64,000 nucleotides of DNA from Labilithrix sp. (GTDB taxonomy: Bacteria; Myxococcota_A; Polyangia; Polyangiales; Polyangiaceae). Made by a program: the position numbers and the translations under genes. Under the pieces are notes generated by a model. It was not told the DNA's origin. It searched no databases and saw nothing but the letters and a program-made list of their open reading frames with translations. Location: NCBI GenBank assembly GCA_019637155.1, contig JAHBWE010000020.1, forward strand, positions 1 to 64,000, read 5' to 3'. Positions 9,270-18,149 of this stretch are shown piece by piece; within the stretch, counting starts at the first letter, position 1, and the number at the start of each line of letters is the position of its first letter.

Positions 9270-9353
9270 GCGCCGGGCCAGCCTGCCCTCGGGGCCGCCG
9301 GGCGCCGGGCCAGCCCGCCCTCGGGGGCGCCGAGCCAGCCTACTCTCGGGGGG
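9270..9353 (+). repeat. Three degenerate tandem units downstream of rpmG
   Basis: Three units of about 26 bp start at 9270, 9302 and 9327. Each reads approximately GCGCCGGGCCAGCCYGCCC followed by TCGGGG. The third is diverged. They run directly into family 2 repeat copy b. No coding potential is apparent. Confidence 0.6.
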
Positions 9354-9434
9354 TCCGGGGGCGTCGACGCGCGCCCCGCGCGCGGAGAACCCCCCGGCGG
9401 GAGAGCTCGAGAGGGCAGAGCCCTCTCGAACACG
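9348..9434 (-). repeat. Hairpin repeat family 2, copy b (inverted)
   Basis: The reverse complement of copy a with about 90% identity over 87 bp. The same hairpin CGAGAGGGC-AGA-GCCCTCTCG lies at 9408-9428 (as read on the plus strand), and the nested GC stem is also kept though shorter. Together with copy a it forms an inverted pair around rpmG. It ends about 67 bp before the mreB start. Confidence 0.7.
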
Positions 9435-9501
9435 ATAGACACACCTCGCCCCTGTGCTATTGAGGGCGCGGCCTAGCAGTCGGAGGCCGGGATCTACCCC
9501 T

Positions 9502-10536
9502 ATGATTTTCGACTGGGTTCACGGCCTCTTCTCGAACGATCTCGCGATCGATCTCGGAACCGCGAACACCCTCATCTACGTGAAGGGCAAAGGGATCGTC
9601 TCATGCGAGCCCTCGGTCGTCGCCGTCCAGCGGGACGTGCGGGGTGGAAACAAGGTCCTCGCCGTCGGGCGCGAGGCGAAAGAGATGCTCGGGCGCACGC
9701 CCGGCAACATCAAAGCCGTCCGCCCCCTGCGCGATGGCGTCATCGCCGACTTCGAGATCACCGAGGCGATGCTGCGGTACTTCATCGCGCGCGCGCACAA
9801 CCGTCGCACGCTCGTGAAGCCGCGCATCATCATCTGCGTGCCCTTCGGCATCACCGAGGTCGAGAAGCGCGCGGTGAAGGAGTCGGCCGAGAGCGCCGGC
9901 GCGCGCGAGGTCTACCTCATCGAAGAGCCCATGGCCGCGGCCATCGGCGCCGGCCTCCCGATCACCGAGCCCTCGGGCAACATGGTCGTCGACATCGGCG
10001 GCGGCACGACCGAGGTCGCCGTCATCTCGCTCGCCGGCATCGTCTACTCGCAGTCCGTGCGCGTCGGCGGCGACCGCATGGACGAGGCGATCCAGGCCTA
10101 CCTCAAGCGGAAGTACAACCTCGCCATCGGCGAGCAGACCGCCGAGCGCATCAAGATGGAGGTCGGCAACGCGTACCCCCTCGAGACGCAGCGGACGACC
10201 GAGGTGAAGGGCCGCGACCTCGTCGCCGGCATCCCGAAGACCGTCGTCGTCAACTCGGACGAGATCCGCGAGGCGCTCAGCGAGCCCTTCAACGCGATCG
10301 TCGAGGCCGTGCTCATCGCGCTCGAGAAGACGCCGCCCGAGCTCGCGGCCGACATCGTCGACAAGGGCATCGTCCTCACCGGCGGCGGCGCGCTCCTCGC
10401 CAACCTCGACGTGCTCCTCCGCGAGGAGACCGGTCTCCCCGTCATGGTCTGTGATGACCCCATCAGCGCCGTCGTCCTCGGCAGCGGCAAGACGCTCGAT
10501 CACATGGAGCTCTTGAAGGAAGTGACGATCGGATAG
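9502..10536 (+). CDS. mreB: Rod-shape determining protein MreB
   Basis: Bacterial actin (344 residues) that polymerises under the inner membrane and directs lateral wall synthesis. The start MIFDWVHGLFSNDLAIDLGT carries an amphipathic N-terminus and the phosphate-1 loop DLGTANT. Phosphate-2 DIGGGTTEVAVIS and the adenosine motif LTGGGALL are also intact. CGGAGG lies about 15 nt before the ATG at 9502, a long but plausible spacing. It is the first gene of the conserved mreB-mreC-mreD-mrdA-rodA cluster, whose order matches other rod-shaped bacteria. Confidence 0.97.
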   Translation: MIFDWVHGLFSNDLAIDLGTANTLIYVKGKGIVSCEPSVVAVQRDVRGGNKVLAVGREAKEMLGRTPGNIKAVRPLRDGVIADFEITEAMLRYFIARAHNRRTLVKPRIIICVPFGITEVEKRAVKESAESAGAREVYLIEEPMAAAIGAGLPITEPSGNMVVDIGGGTTEVAVISLAGIVYSQSVRVGGDRMDEAIQAYLKRKYNLAIGEQTAERIKMEVGNAYPLETQRTTEVKGRDLVAGIPKTVVVNSDEIREALSEPFNAIVEAVLIALEKTPPELAADIVDKGIVLTGGGALLANLDVLLREETGLPVMVCDDPISAVVLGSGKTLDHMELLKEVTIG

Positions 10537-10574
10537 GCCTCGCCGCTCCGGTCGTACTTCGGAGATAGAGCGCT

Positions 10575-11459
10575 ATGTCGGCCTTCAAGCGATACCGCGA
10601 CGTCGGAATCGTCATCGTCCTCCTCGCGGTCCCGTTCTTCTTCCTGCGGGCCAACATGAAGGCGCCGTCGAGCCTCAACGCGCTCGACCGCACGCTCCTC
10701 CGCATCAGCGCGCCGGTGGAGTTCGCCGCCGCGAGGCTCGCGCGCGGAATCTCGAACATCTGGGAGTCGTACGTCTACCTCGTGGACGTGAAGGCCGACA
10801 ACGACCGCCTCAACTACGACAACGCGCGCCTCAAGGAGCAGGTGCACCACCTCGAGCAGAAGGACGTCGAGAACCGCGAGCTCCGGCGCCTCCTCCAGCT
10901 CCGCGAAGCGACGCCGGGCGACCTCGTCAGCGCGCAGGTCGTCGGCAAGGACTTCACCGAGTTCTTCCGCGTCACGCGCGTCGTGCTCGATCGCGGCTCG
11001 CGCAACATCCGCCCGCACCTGCCCGTCATCTCGCCGGACGGCGTCGTCGGCTCGGTCGAGCGCGTCAACGGCGACGCCGTCGACGTGAAGCTCGCGGTCG
11101 CGGCCGACTTCGGCGTCGACATCGAGGACGAGCGCACCCACGCGCGCGGATGGATCCGCGGCACCGGCGAGTCGTTCCGCTACGCGTGCAAGGTCGAGAA
11201 CGTCGACTCGCGCGACGAGGTCGAGATCGGCGACCTCCTCGTCACGAGCGGCAAGGGCAAGAAGTTCCCGAAGGGGATCCCCGTCGCCCAAGTGACCAAG
11301 GTCGTAAAGCGCGAGCCGGGCCGCGAGCAGGAGATCGAGGCCCGGCCGACGGTGAACTTCTCGCGCCTCGACGCGGTGCTGATCATCGTGGGCGTGCCCG
11401 ACGACGACGAGGACGGCAAGGACAAGAAGCCCACCGCCGCCTCGAAGCAGGGGAAATGA
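10575..11459 (+). CDS. mreC: Rod-shape determining protein MreC
   Basis: A bitopic inner-membrane protein (294 residues) of the elongasome that links MreB to PBP2. It has one N-terminal helix (about 10-26), a coiled coil (about 70-112, rich in Asn/Glu/Leu heptads ending RELRRLLQL), and the two-lobed beta domain (about 118-275) with VVLDRGSRNIRPHLPV and SGKGKKFPKGIPV. The C-terminal tail is acidic then Lys-rich. It starts 38 bp after mreB and ends 3 bp before mreD, consistent with one operon. Confidence 0.95.
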   Translation: MSAFKRYRDVGIVIVLLAVPFFFLRANMKAPSSLNALDRTLLRISAPVEFAAARLARGISNIWESYVYLVDVKADNDRLNYDNARLKEQVHHLEQKDVENRELRRLLQLREATPGDLVSAQVVGKDFTEFFRVTRVVLDRGSRNIRPHLPVISPDGVVGSVERVNGDAVDVKLAVAADFGVDIEDERTHARGWIRGTGESFRYACKVENVDSRDEVEIGDLLVTSGKGKKFPKGIPVAQVTKVVKREPGREQEIEARPTVNFSRLDAVLIIVGVPDDDEDGKDKKPTAASKQGK

Positions 11460-11462
11460 GGC

Positions 11463-12026
11463 ATGCGCAACACCGCGTTCTTCGTGGCGGGCGTCGTCCT
11501 CCTCATCGTCCAGTCGAACATGTTCCGCCTGATCGGCGGGGCGTTCCGGCTGATCGCGTGGGTCTTCCGCATGAAGCACGACATCGAGGTCCCCGGCCTC
11601 GTGCCGTCGCTCGTCCTGCCGCTCATCCTCTTCATGGGCGTCCACGAGTACTCGCTCGCGCGCGGCGCCGCGGTCGCCTTCGCGCTCGGCTACCTCACCG
11701 ACCTCCTCGGCATCACCCCGATCGGGCTCTACACGTCGACCTACGTCGCGATCTTCGTCCTCGCGCGCGCGGTCGGCATCCGCCTCGCGGCCCAGACGAT
11801 GCTCATGCAGGTCGGCCTCGCGGTCGCCTTCACGCTCGTCCACTCGATCCTCATCCTCGTCCTCCTCGCCATCTTCGGGCGCGACACCTGGGTGCCGCGC
11901 ACGCTCTACCCGATGGCGATCCCGCACGTCATCGCGACCGGCCTCATCGCGCCGCTCGTCTTCCGCCTCGCCGGTCGCATCGACGCCGCGACGAGCTCCG
12001 GCACGTCGAAGGAGCTCGCGCGGTGA
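11463..12026 (+). CDS. mreD: Rod-shape determining protein MreD
   Basis: A 187-residue polytopic membrane protein of the elongasome with about five hydrophobic segments. It is recognised by position between mreC and the PBP2 gene, by length, and by the LGYLTDLLGITPIGLYTSTYV segment region typical of MreD. It starts 3 bp after the mreC stop. MreD has no known enzyme activity; it is thought to balance MreC's activation of PBP2. Confidence 0.9.
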   Translation: MRNTAFFVAGVVLLIVQSNMFRLIGGAFRLIAWVFRMKHDIEVPGLVPSLVLPLILFMGVHEYSLARGAAVAFALGYLTDLLGITPIGLYTSTYVAIFVLARAVGIRLAAQTMLMQVGLAVAFTLVHSILILVLLAIFGRDTWVPRTLYPMAIPHVIATGLIAPLVFRLAGRIDAATSSGTSKELAR

Positions 12027-12039
12027 TGCGAGGTGACGC

Positions 12040-14199
12040 GTGAGCAACCTCCTCGGCGCCCGGTCCGACGTCAGCGAGTTCCGGAAGCGGTATCGCTGGA
12101 TCGCGCTCGCGGCGCTCCTCTTCTTCCTCATCCTGATCGGGCGCCTCTTCCAGCTCCAGATCATCCGCGGCTCCGAGTACGCGCAGACGGCGCACGAGAA
12201 CGTGATCCGGCGCGTCACGCTGCCGACCGCGCGCGGCGTCGTGCGCGACGCCTACGGCCGCGTGCTCGCGTCGAACCGCTCCTCCTTCAACGTGCTCCTC
12301 GTCCCGGGCCGTGTGATGCCGAGCGCGCGGCCGCCGCACCGCAAGACGCGCGACGAGCAAGACAGCTTCACCCGCATCGCCGACACGCTGCGCCTGAACC
12401 CCGACGAGCGCGTGCGCCTCGCCGCGCGCATCCGCGACGCGTGCATCACCGACGACGATCGCTCCCCGTGCTGGCACCCGATCCTCGTGCGGGAGGACCT
12501 CTCGCGCGACATCGTCGCGGAGGTGAAGCAGCACGCGTACGAGATGATCGGCGCGCAGGTCGTGAGCCTCCCCGTCCGCTACTACCCGTTCAAGGCGACC
12601 GGCGCGCACATGCTCGGGTACACGAGCGAGATCGACGGCGAGACGCTCGAGAAGTACCGCCCCGCCGGCTACGACCAGCTCTCCCCCGAGGAGAAGGCGA
12701 AGGTGAACCCGCTCGCCTACGAGGCGGGCGACATCGTCGGCGCGACCGGCGTCGAGCGCTCGTGGGAGAGCTACCTCCGCGGCCAGCGCGGCTGGGAGAA
12801 GCGGGTCGTCGACGCGCGCGGCCGCTACCGCACCGGGCCCGACGCGGCGCGCCTCCTCGACGCGCCGTCGCGCCAGGAGCCGCTCTCGGGCCGCGACCTC
12901 CGGCTCACGATCGACATGGACCTCATGCAGTCGGTCGAGCGCGCGATGCGGCCGCACACGGCCGGCGCCGTCGTCGTCTCGGACGTGCGGACCGGCCGCC
13001 TCCTCGCGCTCTACTCGAAGCCCGACTTCGATCCGAACGAGCTCGCGGGCGGGTCGGGGCGCGATCGCATCCGCGAGGCGTTCAACAAGCTCTACACCGA
13101 TCCGCTGCGCCCGATGCTCGACAAGACGATGTCGGGCGTCTTCCACCCGGGCTCGACCTTCAAGCCGTTCTCCGCGCTCGCCGCGCTCGAGGACAGGGAG
13201 CAGCTCACGTTCAGCCCCGAGAGCAAGGAGCGCTGCGACGGCTTCCTCTCCTTCGGGCGCCGCGTCTTCCACTGCACCCACGTGCACGGGAAGGTCGACA
13301 TGCACGAGGCGATCGCGGAGTCGTGCAACATCTACTTCTTCAAGCTCGCCGAGTCGGTCGGTATGGATCGCATCGCGCACGTCGCGACGGAGTTCGGGCT
13401 CGGGCAGAAGACGGGCATCGGCGTGAACCCGGAGGCGGCGGGGCGCATCCCGTCGAAGTCCTGGTACGCGCTCAAGTACAAGGGGCAGTTCCGCATCGGC
13501 TTCACGCTCAACACGTCGATCGGCCAGGGCGCGACGACGGTGACGCCGCTCCAGCTCGCGCTCGCGTACGCCGCGATCGCGAACGGCGGCACGGTGTACT
13601 CGCCGCAGCTCGTGCGCGCGGTCGAGACGAGCGACGGCGCGATCGTCCAGGATTTCCCTCCGCGCGTCCGCCAGAAGGCCAACATCAAGCCCGAGAACCT
13701 CTCCCGCGTGAGCGAGGCGCTCTACGCGGTGGTGAACGAGGAGAAGGGCACCGCCTACCCGGTCCGCGACCGCACGCTGGAGGTCGCGGGCAAGACCGGC
13801 ACCGCGCAGACCGGCTACGTGAACACGGGCAACGACGATCCGAAGAAGGCCTGGTACCTCTCGCGCGACCACGCCTGGTTCGCGGCCTACTCGCCGGCGA
13901 AGGCGCCGGAGATCAGCGTCGTGGTGCTCGTCGAGCACGGCGGCTCGGGCCCCACCGTCGCGGCGCCCGTCGCGATGCAGGTGATCAAGGAGTACCATCG
14001 GCTCCAGGCGGGCCGCGCCGCGCGTCTGACGAGCGCGAAGAAGGAGCCCGCGCCCGGCAAGGCCGCGAACGCGCCCGCCCCCGCGGCGCCGCCGCTCCCG
14101 CGCGAGCCCCCGCCGCCGGATCCGAACCCGCCGCCGCCCGACCTCCCGACCGATCCCATCGCAGAGCCCGAGCCGGACGACAAGGCGAGTGAGAAATGA
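12040..14199 (+). CDS. mrdA: Penicillin-binding protein 2, elongation transpeptidase
   Basis: Class B PBP (719 residues) that cross-links peptidoglycan during side-wall growth together with RodA. The GTG start has GAGGTGAC just upstream. After a helix (about 20-41) come the pedestal domain and the transpeptidase domain, with nucleophile S372-TFK, SCN (428-430) and KTG (585-587). The last 50 or so residues are a Pro/Ala/Asp-rich tail absent from most PBP2s. Its stop overlaps the rodA start by 4 bp (ATGA), suggesting coupled translation. Confidence 0.95.
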   Translation: MSNLLGARSDVSEFRKRYRWIALAALLFFLILIGRLFQLQIIRGSEYAQTAHENVIRRVTLPTARGVVRDAYGRVLASNRSSFNVLLVPGRVMPSARPPHRKTRDEQDSFTRIADTLRLNPDERVRLAARIRDACITDDDRSPCWHPILVREDLSRDIVAEVKQHAYEMIGAQVVSLPVRYYPFKATGAHMLGYTSEIDGETLEKYRPAGYDQLSPEEKAKVNPLAYEAGDIVGATGVERSWESYLRGQRGWEKRVVDARGRYRTGPDAARLLDAPSRQEPLSGRDLRLTIDMDLMQSVERAMRPHTAGAVVVSDVRTGRLLALYSKPDFDPNELAGGSGRDRIREAFNKLYTDPLRPMLDKTMSGVFHPGSTFKPFSALAALEDREQLTFSPESKERCDGFLSFGRRVFHCTHVHGKVDMHEAIAESCNIYFFKLAESVGMDRIAHVATEFGLGQKTGIGVNPEAAGRIPSKSWYALKYKGQFRIGFTLNTSIGQGATTVTPLQLALAYAAIANGGTVYSPQLVRAVETSDGAIVQDFPPRVRQKANIKPENLSRVSEALYAVVNEEKGTAYPVRDRTLEVAGKTGTAQTGYVNTGNDDPKKAWYLSRDHAWFAAYSPAKAPEISVVVLVEHGGSGPTVAAPVAMQVIKEYHRLQAGRAARLTSAKKEPAPGKAANAPAPAAPPLPREPPPPDPNPPPPDLPTDPIAEPEPDDKASEK

Positions 14200-15356
14200 G
14201 GAGCCGGCATCACGACGCGCACTTCTTCGGAATGCCGCGCGACAGCTTCGACTGGACGCTGTTCCTCACCGCGAGCGTGCTCGCCGTGCTCGGCGTCATC
14301 AACCTCTACTCCGCGACGAGCGTCGCGCGCGCGGCGCTCTCGGACATCTACATCCAGCAGGTGTACTGGCTCGTCCTCGGCGGCATCCTCGCCGCGGTCG
14401 TCGCCGTCATCGACTACCGCCACTACGAGCGCCTTGGTTATCTGCTCTACGGCGTCGGCGTCCTGCTCCTCGTCCTCGTCTTCATCCTCGGCAAGGACAT
14501 CCGCGGGAGCTCGCGCTGGATCAACATCGGCTCGTTCGGCTTCCAGCCGAGCGAGTTCATGAAGCTCTTTCTCATCATCGCGCTCGCGAAGTACCTCCAC
14601 GACGATCCGCGGACGGAGGAGCGGCGGATGAAGGACCTCATCATCCCGTCCGTCATCGCCGGCATCCCGACGCTGCTCGTCCTGAAGCAGCCCGACCTCG
14701 GCACCGCGCTCATCCACGCGCTGATCTTCGTGACGATCTGCCTGCTCACGCGCATCCGCTGGCAGACGATCGCGTCGATCGCGGTGATGATCGGCATCGC
14801 GACGCCGCTCGTCTGGTCGTTCGTGCTGAAGGACTACCAGAAGCAGCGCGTCACGGTGTTCTTGAACCCGGAGGCGAACCTCCTCGGCTCGGGCTGGCAC
14901 GCGCACCACGCGCGCGTCGCGATCGGCGCCGGCGGCTGGACGGGCCAGGGTTTCATGAAGGGGACGCAGAACCAGTTCCTCTTCCTGCCGGAGCAGCACT
15001 CGGACTTCCCGTTCGCGGTCTGGGCGGAGGACTGGGGCTTCCTCGGGTGTTTCTTCCTCGTGTGCCTCTACGGTTTCCTCGTGCTCTGGGCGATCCGCAT
15101 CGCCTCCACCGCGAAGGACCGCTTCGGCGCCGTCCTCGCGATCGGCGTCGGCGCGCTCATCTTCTGGCACGCCGTCTTCAACCTCGGCATGGTCATGGGC
15201 GTCCTCCCGGTCGTCGGCGTGACCCTCCCCCTCTTCTCCGCCGGCGGCTCGAGCGTCCTGACGATCATGATGGGCATCGGCCTCCTGATGAACGTCTCCA
15301 TGCGCCGCTTCTGGCTCTCCAGTCCCCGCACGACGGGCCTCCTCACCCGCGGCTAA
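14196..15356 (+). CDS. rodA: Peptidoglycan glycosyltransferase RodA
   Basis: SEDS-family polymerase (386 residues, about ten helices) that polymerises lipid II at the elongasome. QPDLGTALIH and the essential-loop motif LPEQHSDFPFAVWAEDWG are present, and D270 in the latter corresponds to the catalytic Asp of the family. The start overlaps the PBP2 stop; an alternative start at 14232 (MPRDSFDW) fits the family N-terminus as well. It ends the rod-shape operon. Confidence 0.95.
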   Translation: MRSRHHDAHFFGMPRDSFDWTLFLTASVLAVLGVINLYSATSVARAALSDIYIQQVYWLVLGGILAAVVAVIDYRHYERLGYLLYGVGVLLLVLVFILGKDIRGSSRWINIGSFGFQPSEFMKLFLIIALAKYLHDDPRTEERRMKDLIIPSVIAGIPTLLVLKQPDLGTALIHALIFVTICLLTRIRWQTIASIAVMIGIATPLVWSFVLKDYQKQRVTVFLNPEANLLGSGWHAHHARVAIGAGGWTGQGFMKGTQNQFLFLPEQHSDFPFAVWAEDWGFLGCFFLVCLYGFLVLWAIRIASTAKDRFGAVLAIGVGALIFWHAVFNLGMVMGVLPVVGVTLPLFSAGGSSVLTIMMGIGLLMNVSMRRFWLSSPRTTGLLTRG

Positions 15357-15583
15357 CCGCCGCGCGCTTGGCGAGTGTGGAGCCCCGCCTCCCGCCCGCC
15401 GACTCGCGCGCGGCCGCGCTCGCGAACGTGGTGTGGGCGTGGTGTGGGCGGACGTGAGCGCACATTCACGTGAGATTTCAGAATACTGGGGAGATTTCCC
15501 CCACTCTGGCGTAGGACGTCACGACCGAGTCTCGGCCGTCGATTCGGCTGCGCAAACGGATGTCCATGGTAGGGTGCCGCCCC

Positions 15584-16012
15584 ATGGGTCGCCCCTTTCT
15601 CGCACGTTTCGCGGTCGTGTCGTTCGTCGGCCTCAGCGCGCTCGCCGTCGCCTGCGCACAGTCGGAGGAGCCTGATCTCCTCGGCGCAATGACGGACAAG
15701 GACGGGACGGAGCCCGAAGCGGACGCGGGGACGAAGAAGCTCCCGCCGAAGACGCAGAAGGAGTCGCCCCCGGTGATGCTCCCCGTCGTCGACGCCGGCG
15801 CGCCCACCACGCCGCCCGAGCCGGAGCCGGAGGAAGAGGAGGAGCCGGAGCCGGAGGACTGCCCGCAGACCGAGTCGTACTCGATGGCCGCGCTCCTCGC
15901 CTCGTTGATGGGCGGCACGTCCTGCCCGAACGGCGGCTCGGACTGCTCGCAAGGCGAGTGCTGCTTCGTGAACATGTTCAGCCCCGCCGCCAGCATGTGC
16001 GTCCCCGAGTGA
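15584..16012 (+). CDS. Small Cys-rich lipoprotein, unknown function
   Basis: A predicted lipoprotein of about 142 residues. The ATG at 15584 is chosen over two upstream ATGs (15560, 15566) because AGGG lies 9 nt before it and it gives a clean signal peptide with lipobox LAVAC. The middle is acidic and Pro-rich (PEPEPEEEEEPEPED). The C-terminus has six Cys in SCPNGGSDCSQGECC and its surroundings, suggesting a small disulfide-stabilised domain. No family was recognised. A bidirectional terminator follows. Confidence 0.7.
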   Translation: MGRPFLARFAVVSFVGLSALAVACAQSEEPDLLGAMTDKDGTEPEADAGTKKLPPKTQKESPPVMLPVVDAGAPTTPPEPEPEEEEEPEPEDCPQTESYSMAALLASLMGGTSCPNGGSDCSQGECCFVNMFSPAASMCVPE

Positions 16013-16042
16013 CGGCCCGCCTCGCTCCCGCGACGTGGGCAA

Positions 16043-16075
16043 AAACGCCGGCGCTCCACGTGGAGGCCGGCGTTT
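16043..16075. terminator. Bidirectional terminator-like hairpin
   Basis: AAACGCCGGC pairs with GCCGGCGTTT around a self-complementary loop CTCCACGTGGAG. It lies between the convergent lipoprotein gene (ends 16012) and the TolR-like gene (ends 16113), with A's before and T's after, so it can serve both strands. Confidence 0.8.
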
Positions 16076-16112
16076 CGCGTTCTGGAGCACACGCTCGCGC
16101 GAGCGTCTGTCG

Positions 16113-16877
16113 CTACGGGCCGCCGCCGCTTTGGAGGACCATCAGGTGGAACTTCGCGAACTCGCTCTGGCCGAGCGTGTAGAGCACCTCGCTCAGGAGG
16201 CGGTACGGCGTGTTCGCGTCCGCGATGATGATCGCTTCGCTCGAGCTCGGGTCCTTGCCCGTCGCGATGCGGACCTGACGATCGCGCTCGCGCCAGCTCT
16301 GGAGCGCGTTCGCGAGCGGGACGATGTAGAAGTCGTTCGGGCCCGAGCGCTTGAACTTGCCCTCGAGGCCGTGCGTCGCGTCGGCGGGCACCGTGGCGAC
16401 GACGTTGTCGTCGACGACGATCGAGCTCTTCGAGATGAGCACCGCGACGCCCTCCTGCGAGGCCTCCGTCGTCAGCACGCTCTTCGGCATCGTGAGGTCG
16501 CCCGACTGGGGGAGCGACGCCGACGACTGGCTCATGCTCTTGAGCAAGAAGACGAGGATGATCGTCATCATGTCGAGCATCGCCGTGATGTTCAGGAAGT
16601 CGATCTCCGGATCCTTGTGACGGCGCCGTATTTCCTTGCGGAGTGCACGCTTGTACGTCGCCATCCCCGCCGGCTTCTGCGGCGCACGCGGCGCGCCCGG
16701 CGCCCCACCTCCCGGCGGCGCCCCCTGCGGCGGAGCCATCCCTCCCGGCGGCATCCCTCCCGGCGGCATCCCTCCGGGTGGCATTCCTCCAGGAGGCATC
16801 CCTCCCGGAGGCATTCCTCCCGGTGGCATCCCTCCCGGTGGCATTCCTCCCGGCGGCGGCTGATTCGGCGGCATCAT
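16113..16877 (-). CDS. ExbD/TolR-type proton-channel subunit with PPGGM-repeat N-terminus
   Basis: A 254-residue TolR-family motor subunit. About 48 N-terminal residues are eight PPGGM pentapeptides (15-bp DNA repeats, 16741-16855), then a Pro/Gly linker and basic stretch. The single helix (about 95-113) carries the channel Asp (D102) in AMLDMMTIILVF, and a periplasmic TolR/ExbD domain follows. TolR topology puts the repeats in the cytosol. GAGGTAG before the start overlaps the stop of the preceding gene (4-nt gap), so translation is probably coupled. It is the third gene of a TolQ-TolR-TolR module like AglR-AglQ-AglS of Myxococcus; orthology is unproven. Confidence 0.88.
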   Translation of the reverse strand: MMPPNQPPPGGMPPGGMPPGGMPPGGMPPGGMPPGGMPPGGMPPGGMAPPQGAPPGGGAPGAPRAPQKPAGMATYKRALRKEIRRRHKDPEIDFLNITAMLDMMTIILVFLLKSMSQSSASLPQSGDLTMPKSVLTTEASQEGVAVLISKSSIVVDDNVVATVPADATHGLEGKFKRSGPNDFYIVPLANALQSWRERDRQVRIATGKDPSSSEAIIIADANTPYRLLSEVLYTLGQSEFAKFHLMVLQSGGGP

Positions 16878-16881
16878 GCGG

Positions 16882-17433
16882 CTACCTCGCGACTCCGAAG
16901 GTGACCTCGGGGAACATCGGCTCGCCGGCCTCGTTGTTGCGGACCGCGTCCATCGTGGAGATCACGACCTGGTACGGGATCGGCGGGTTCGCGAGGATGG
17001 TGACGCCCATCTCGTCCTTGAAGTCCGCGGACGACGCCTTGAGCTTCTGCGCGCAGGCCTTCAGCGCCGTGTAGTCGAAGTCGTTCTCCTTCTTCGGGAT
17101 CGCGATGCCCGCGCCGACGTCGCCGCAACCGGGCGCGACGTTGCCGCCGCGCGCCTTGAGGCTAAAGCCGTCCGGGACGACGAGCACGGTGAGGCCGAGC
17201 GTCGGCGTCGTCGGCGCGCGCGCGCCGCTGCCCGCGCGCGGCGGGTTCGTGTCGATCGTCGCGGTGAACGTCACGCTGATCGTCGCGAGGACGAACATCA
17301 GGACGTTCATGATGATGTCGAGGAATGGAACGATGTTGAGCTCGCCGCCCGCTTCGTCGGGCGCGTGCTCCCTCGGCTGGGACAGCCGTCGGATCTTGCT
17401 CCGCTGCGCTGCGCTGAGCCTCTCGGTAGCCAT
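16882..17433 (-). CDS. ExbD/TolR-type proton-channel subunit
   Basis: A 183-residue TolR-like protein with a basic N-terminus, one helix (about 33-53) and a periplasmic domain. The proton-conducting Asp is D39 in VPFLDIIMNVLMF. It lies 14 nt after the TolQ-like gene stop and 4 nt before the next TolR-like start, so the three form one operon. Function within the motor is inferred from family knowledge: it uses proton flow through the TolQ-type ring to do mechanical work across the envelope. Confidence 0.9.
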   Translation of the reverse strand: MATERLSAAQRSKIRRLSQPREHAPDEAGGELNIVPFLDIIMNVLMFVLATISVTFTATIDTNPPRAGSGARAPTTPTLGLTVLVVPDGFSLKARGGNVAPGCGDVGAGIAIPKKENDFDYTALKACAQKLKASSADFKDEMGVTILANPPIPYQVVISTMDAVRNNEAGEPMFPEVTFGVAR

Positions 17434-17447
17434 CGTTCCCTACGATC

Positions 17448-18149
17448 TCAGTAGCCGCCGGGGCGCGTCTGGATCGTCAGCAGATTGAACACCCGCTCCT
17501 GCGTCGCGTCGAGGTCATGCTGGATGTTCTTCGCGCGCTGGTGGAGAAGGAGGTGCGCGATCATGCAGATGACTGCGATGCCGAGGCCCATCGCGGTGTT
17601 GTACATGGCCTCCGCGATACCGTTCGCGAGGATGCGCTGGCGATCGGCGGCGGAGAGGCCCGGCGCGGAGACGGCGCCGAACGTGTGGATGAGGCCGAGG
17701 ACCGTGCCGAGGAGGCCGATCAGCGTCGCGATGTTCGCGAGCGACCAGAGCGAGCCGATCCGCTTCTCGACCGCCGGCTTCAGCTCGCCGATCTTCTCGC
17801 TCATCGCCGCGTCGATCTCGTCCGGCCCCTTGTTCGCGTGCGTGAGGCCCGCCTTCACGAGCTGCAGCGTCGGGTAGTCACCGGCGTCGCAGAGCTTGAT
17901 CGCGCGGTCGATGTTGCCCGCCGTCACGAGCTTCTTGATCTGCGCGAAGAACTCCTTGGAGTTGACGCGGTACTTGCCGAGCTGAAAGGCCGTGCGCTCC
18001 ACGATCAGCGCGATGACGACCGCGCTGACGAAGAGGTTCATGGAGAGGAAGATGGGGTTTTCCTTGAAGGCCTCCATGAAGCCTCCGCTGCCACCTCCGC
18101 CGCCCGATGCCGGGGCTTCGGCAACGCTGCTCAGAAAAGCCACGAACAT
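17448..18149 (-). CDS. TolQ/ExbB/MotA-type motor subunit
   Basis: A 233-residue three-helix channel protein. Helices lie at about 32-52, 142-163 (ATLIGLLGTVLGLIHTF, the conserved family core) and 185-207. The large cytosolic loop is between helices 1 and 2. An N-terminal Gly-rich segment of about 12 residues precedes helix 1. GGGAG lies 8 nt before the ATG. It is the first gene of a minus-strand TolQ-TolR-TolR operon. Structured repeat copy B points toward it 140 bp upstream. Confidence 0.92.
   Translation of the reverse strand: MFVAFLSSVAEAPASGGGGGSGGFMEAFKENPIFLSMNLFVSAVVIALIVERTAFQLGKYRVNSKEFFAQIKKLVTAGNIDRAIKLCDAGDYPTLQLVKAGLTHANKGPDEIDAAMSEKIGELKPAVEKRIGSLWSLANIATLIGLLGTVLGLIHTFGAVSAPGLSAADRQRILANGIAEAMYNTAMGLGIAVICMIAHLLLHQRAKNIQHDLDATQERVFNLLTIQTRPGGY

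Noticed and set aside
15488..15501. GGGGA/TCCCC hairpin after rodA as a terminator
   Set aside because: The stem is only 5 bp, more than 130 bp after the rodA stop, and no T run follows; too weak to annotate.
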